Assembly: GCF_010669125.1 (NCBI RefSeq)
Contig: NZ_CP048630.1
Location: 3,468,001 to 3,532,000, forward strand
DNA from: Ancylobacter pratisalsi
Lineage (GTDB): Bacteria > Pseudomonadota > Alphaproteobacteria > Rhizobiales > Xanthobacteraceae
Direction of reading: 5' to 3'
Length of the DNA stretch: 64,000 bases
Under the pieces are notes generated by a model that saw only the letters and a program-made list of their open reading frames with translations, was not told the origin of the DNA and did no database searches. A program made the position numbers and the translations under genes. Below, piece by piece: positions 63,216 through 64,000 of this stretch. Within the stretch, counting starts at the first letter, position 1. Every line of letters starts with the position of its first letter.

Positions 63216-64000
63216 GCGGCGATCTCCCTGGTCTGGGGCACGCCATGGATCAGCGGCGTGTGGCAGAGCGCGAGGCCGAGCGCGGCGCCGGCGCGCGGCG
63301 GCGGCATGGTGCGGCAGGTCTCGGTGGCGAAGCGGCAGCGCGGCGAGAACAGGCAGCCCGCCGGCCGGTCGGAAAGGCCCGGCACGACGCCGGGAATGGA
63401 GGGCAGGATGCGCCCCTTGGCCCGCTCGGGCAGCGCCGCGAGCAGGGCGGCGGTGTAGGGGTGATGCGGGTCCTCGAACAGACCGCGCGTGGTCTGCATC
63501 TCCACCTGCTGGCCCGCATAGTGGACGCATACGCGTTGCGCGGTTTCCGCGACGACGCCCATGTCATGGGTGATCAGCACCAGTCCGACGCCGCTTTCCT
63601 TCTGCAGCCGCAGCAGCAGGTCGAGGATCTGCGCCTGGATGGTGACATCGAGCGCGGTGGTCGGCTCGTCGGCGATGATCAGCTTGGGGCGGCAGGCGAG
63701 CGCCATTGCGATCATCACGCGCTGGCTCATGCCGCCGGACAGCTGGTGGGGGAAGGCCTTGAGCCGGCGCTCGGGTTCGGGAATGCCGACGAGTTCGAGC
63801 AGGTCCACGGCGCGGGCCTGCCGGCCGGCGCGGTCGAGATCGAGATGGGCCTTCATCGCCTCGCGGATCTGGAAGCCGACCGTGAAGCACGGGTTGAGGC
63901 TCGACATCGGCTCCTGGAAGATCATCGCCAGGTCGCGGCCGATGATCTTGCGCCGCGCCCGCGCCGACAGGGCGAGCAGGTCGTGGCCGTCGAAGGTCAT
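63212..64000 (-). CDS. Oligopeptide/dipeptide ABC transporter ATPase (DppD/OppD type), N-terminus outside window
   Basis: The last 262 residues are present; the gene runs off the right end, so the ATG at 64000 is internal and the Walker A loop is missing. Visible are LAMIFQEPMSSLNPCFTVG (Q-loop), FPHQLSGGMSQRVMIAMAL (signature), LIIADEPTTALDVTIQAQIL (Walker B) and the oligo_HPY tail PAGCLFSPRCRFATETCRTM. It pairs with the DppF-like ATPase, to which it is coupled by a four-base overlap. A complete protein would be about 330 residues. Confidence 0.92.

Overview
The window is a GC-rich stretch of an alphaproteobacterial chromosome. It combines the block feuPQ - cycHJKL (ccmI/E/F/H) - degP - two-component pair - glnE - pleC-like kinase, an order I recall from Sinorhizobium and Brucella relatives (order Hyphomicrobiales), with a large set of tetrahydromethanopterin (H4MPT)-linked one-carbon genes. 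That pairing points to a methylotrophic or formaldehyde-oxidising member of the order; Xanthobacteraceae (Ancylobacter, Starkeya or Xanthobacter type) is my best guess, but it is an inference.

Region 1 (1-12334, + strand) is the distal tail and lysis part of a prophage or gene transfer agent (GTA). It has a tail tube end, two tail assembly chaperone frames joined by a likely -1 frameshift, a short tape measure protein, the GTA-type DUF2460/DUF2163/NlpC-P60/TIM-barrel baseplate series, DUF2793, a GTA-type spike base protein, an SGNH-hydrolase-like spike, a GH108 endolysin with a C-terminal membrane segment, and a nested Rz/Rz1-like spanin pair. No integrase or capsid gene is in view; those would lie to the left.

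Region 2 (12416-26272, + strand) is core genome: FeuP/FeuQ-type two-component system, a 17 kDa antigen-type lipoprotein, cytochrome c maturation genes ccmI, ccmE, ccmF and ccmH, the periplasmic protease DegP, a second two-component system and GlnE. Region 3 (26314-35106) holds a PleC-like PAS kinase read leftward behind five clustered GANTC (CcrM-type) sites, a frame-broken homologue of the formaldehyde-activating enzyme (Fae), a PAS-GGDEF diguanylate cyclase, aminopeptidase N and a membrane acyltransferase whose first part is unusually AT-rich.

Region 4 (35107-54904) is the C1 island. On the - strand are folB, mfnF-like and mfnD-like genes; then mptG (beta-RFAP synthase), mtdB, an ATP-grasp gene, mch, a RimK-like ligase and a CitG-like gene; and, beyond mgtE, mfnE-like, a DmrB-like flavoprotein, a dihydropteroate synthase-like gene, a DUF447 gene and mfnB. 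On the + strand are a HisA-like gene and pterin dehydratase - fhcB - fhcA - fhcD - fhcC. Together these oxidise methylene-H4MPT to formate (MtdB, Mch, Fhc complex) and make both cofactors, dephospho-H4MPT and methylofuran. No intact fae is present in the window.

Region 5 (55141-64000) has a SPOUT RNA methyltransferase coupled to an ABC-F ATPase, a D-2-hydroxyacid dehydrogenase-type flavoenzyme, an exbB-exbD-tonB operon preceded by an AT-rich inverted repeat, and two oligopeptide/dipeptide ABC transporter ATPases, the second cut by the window end. I found no tRNA, rRNA, CRISPR array or insertion sequence.
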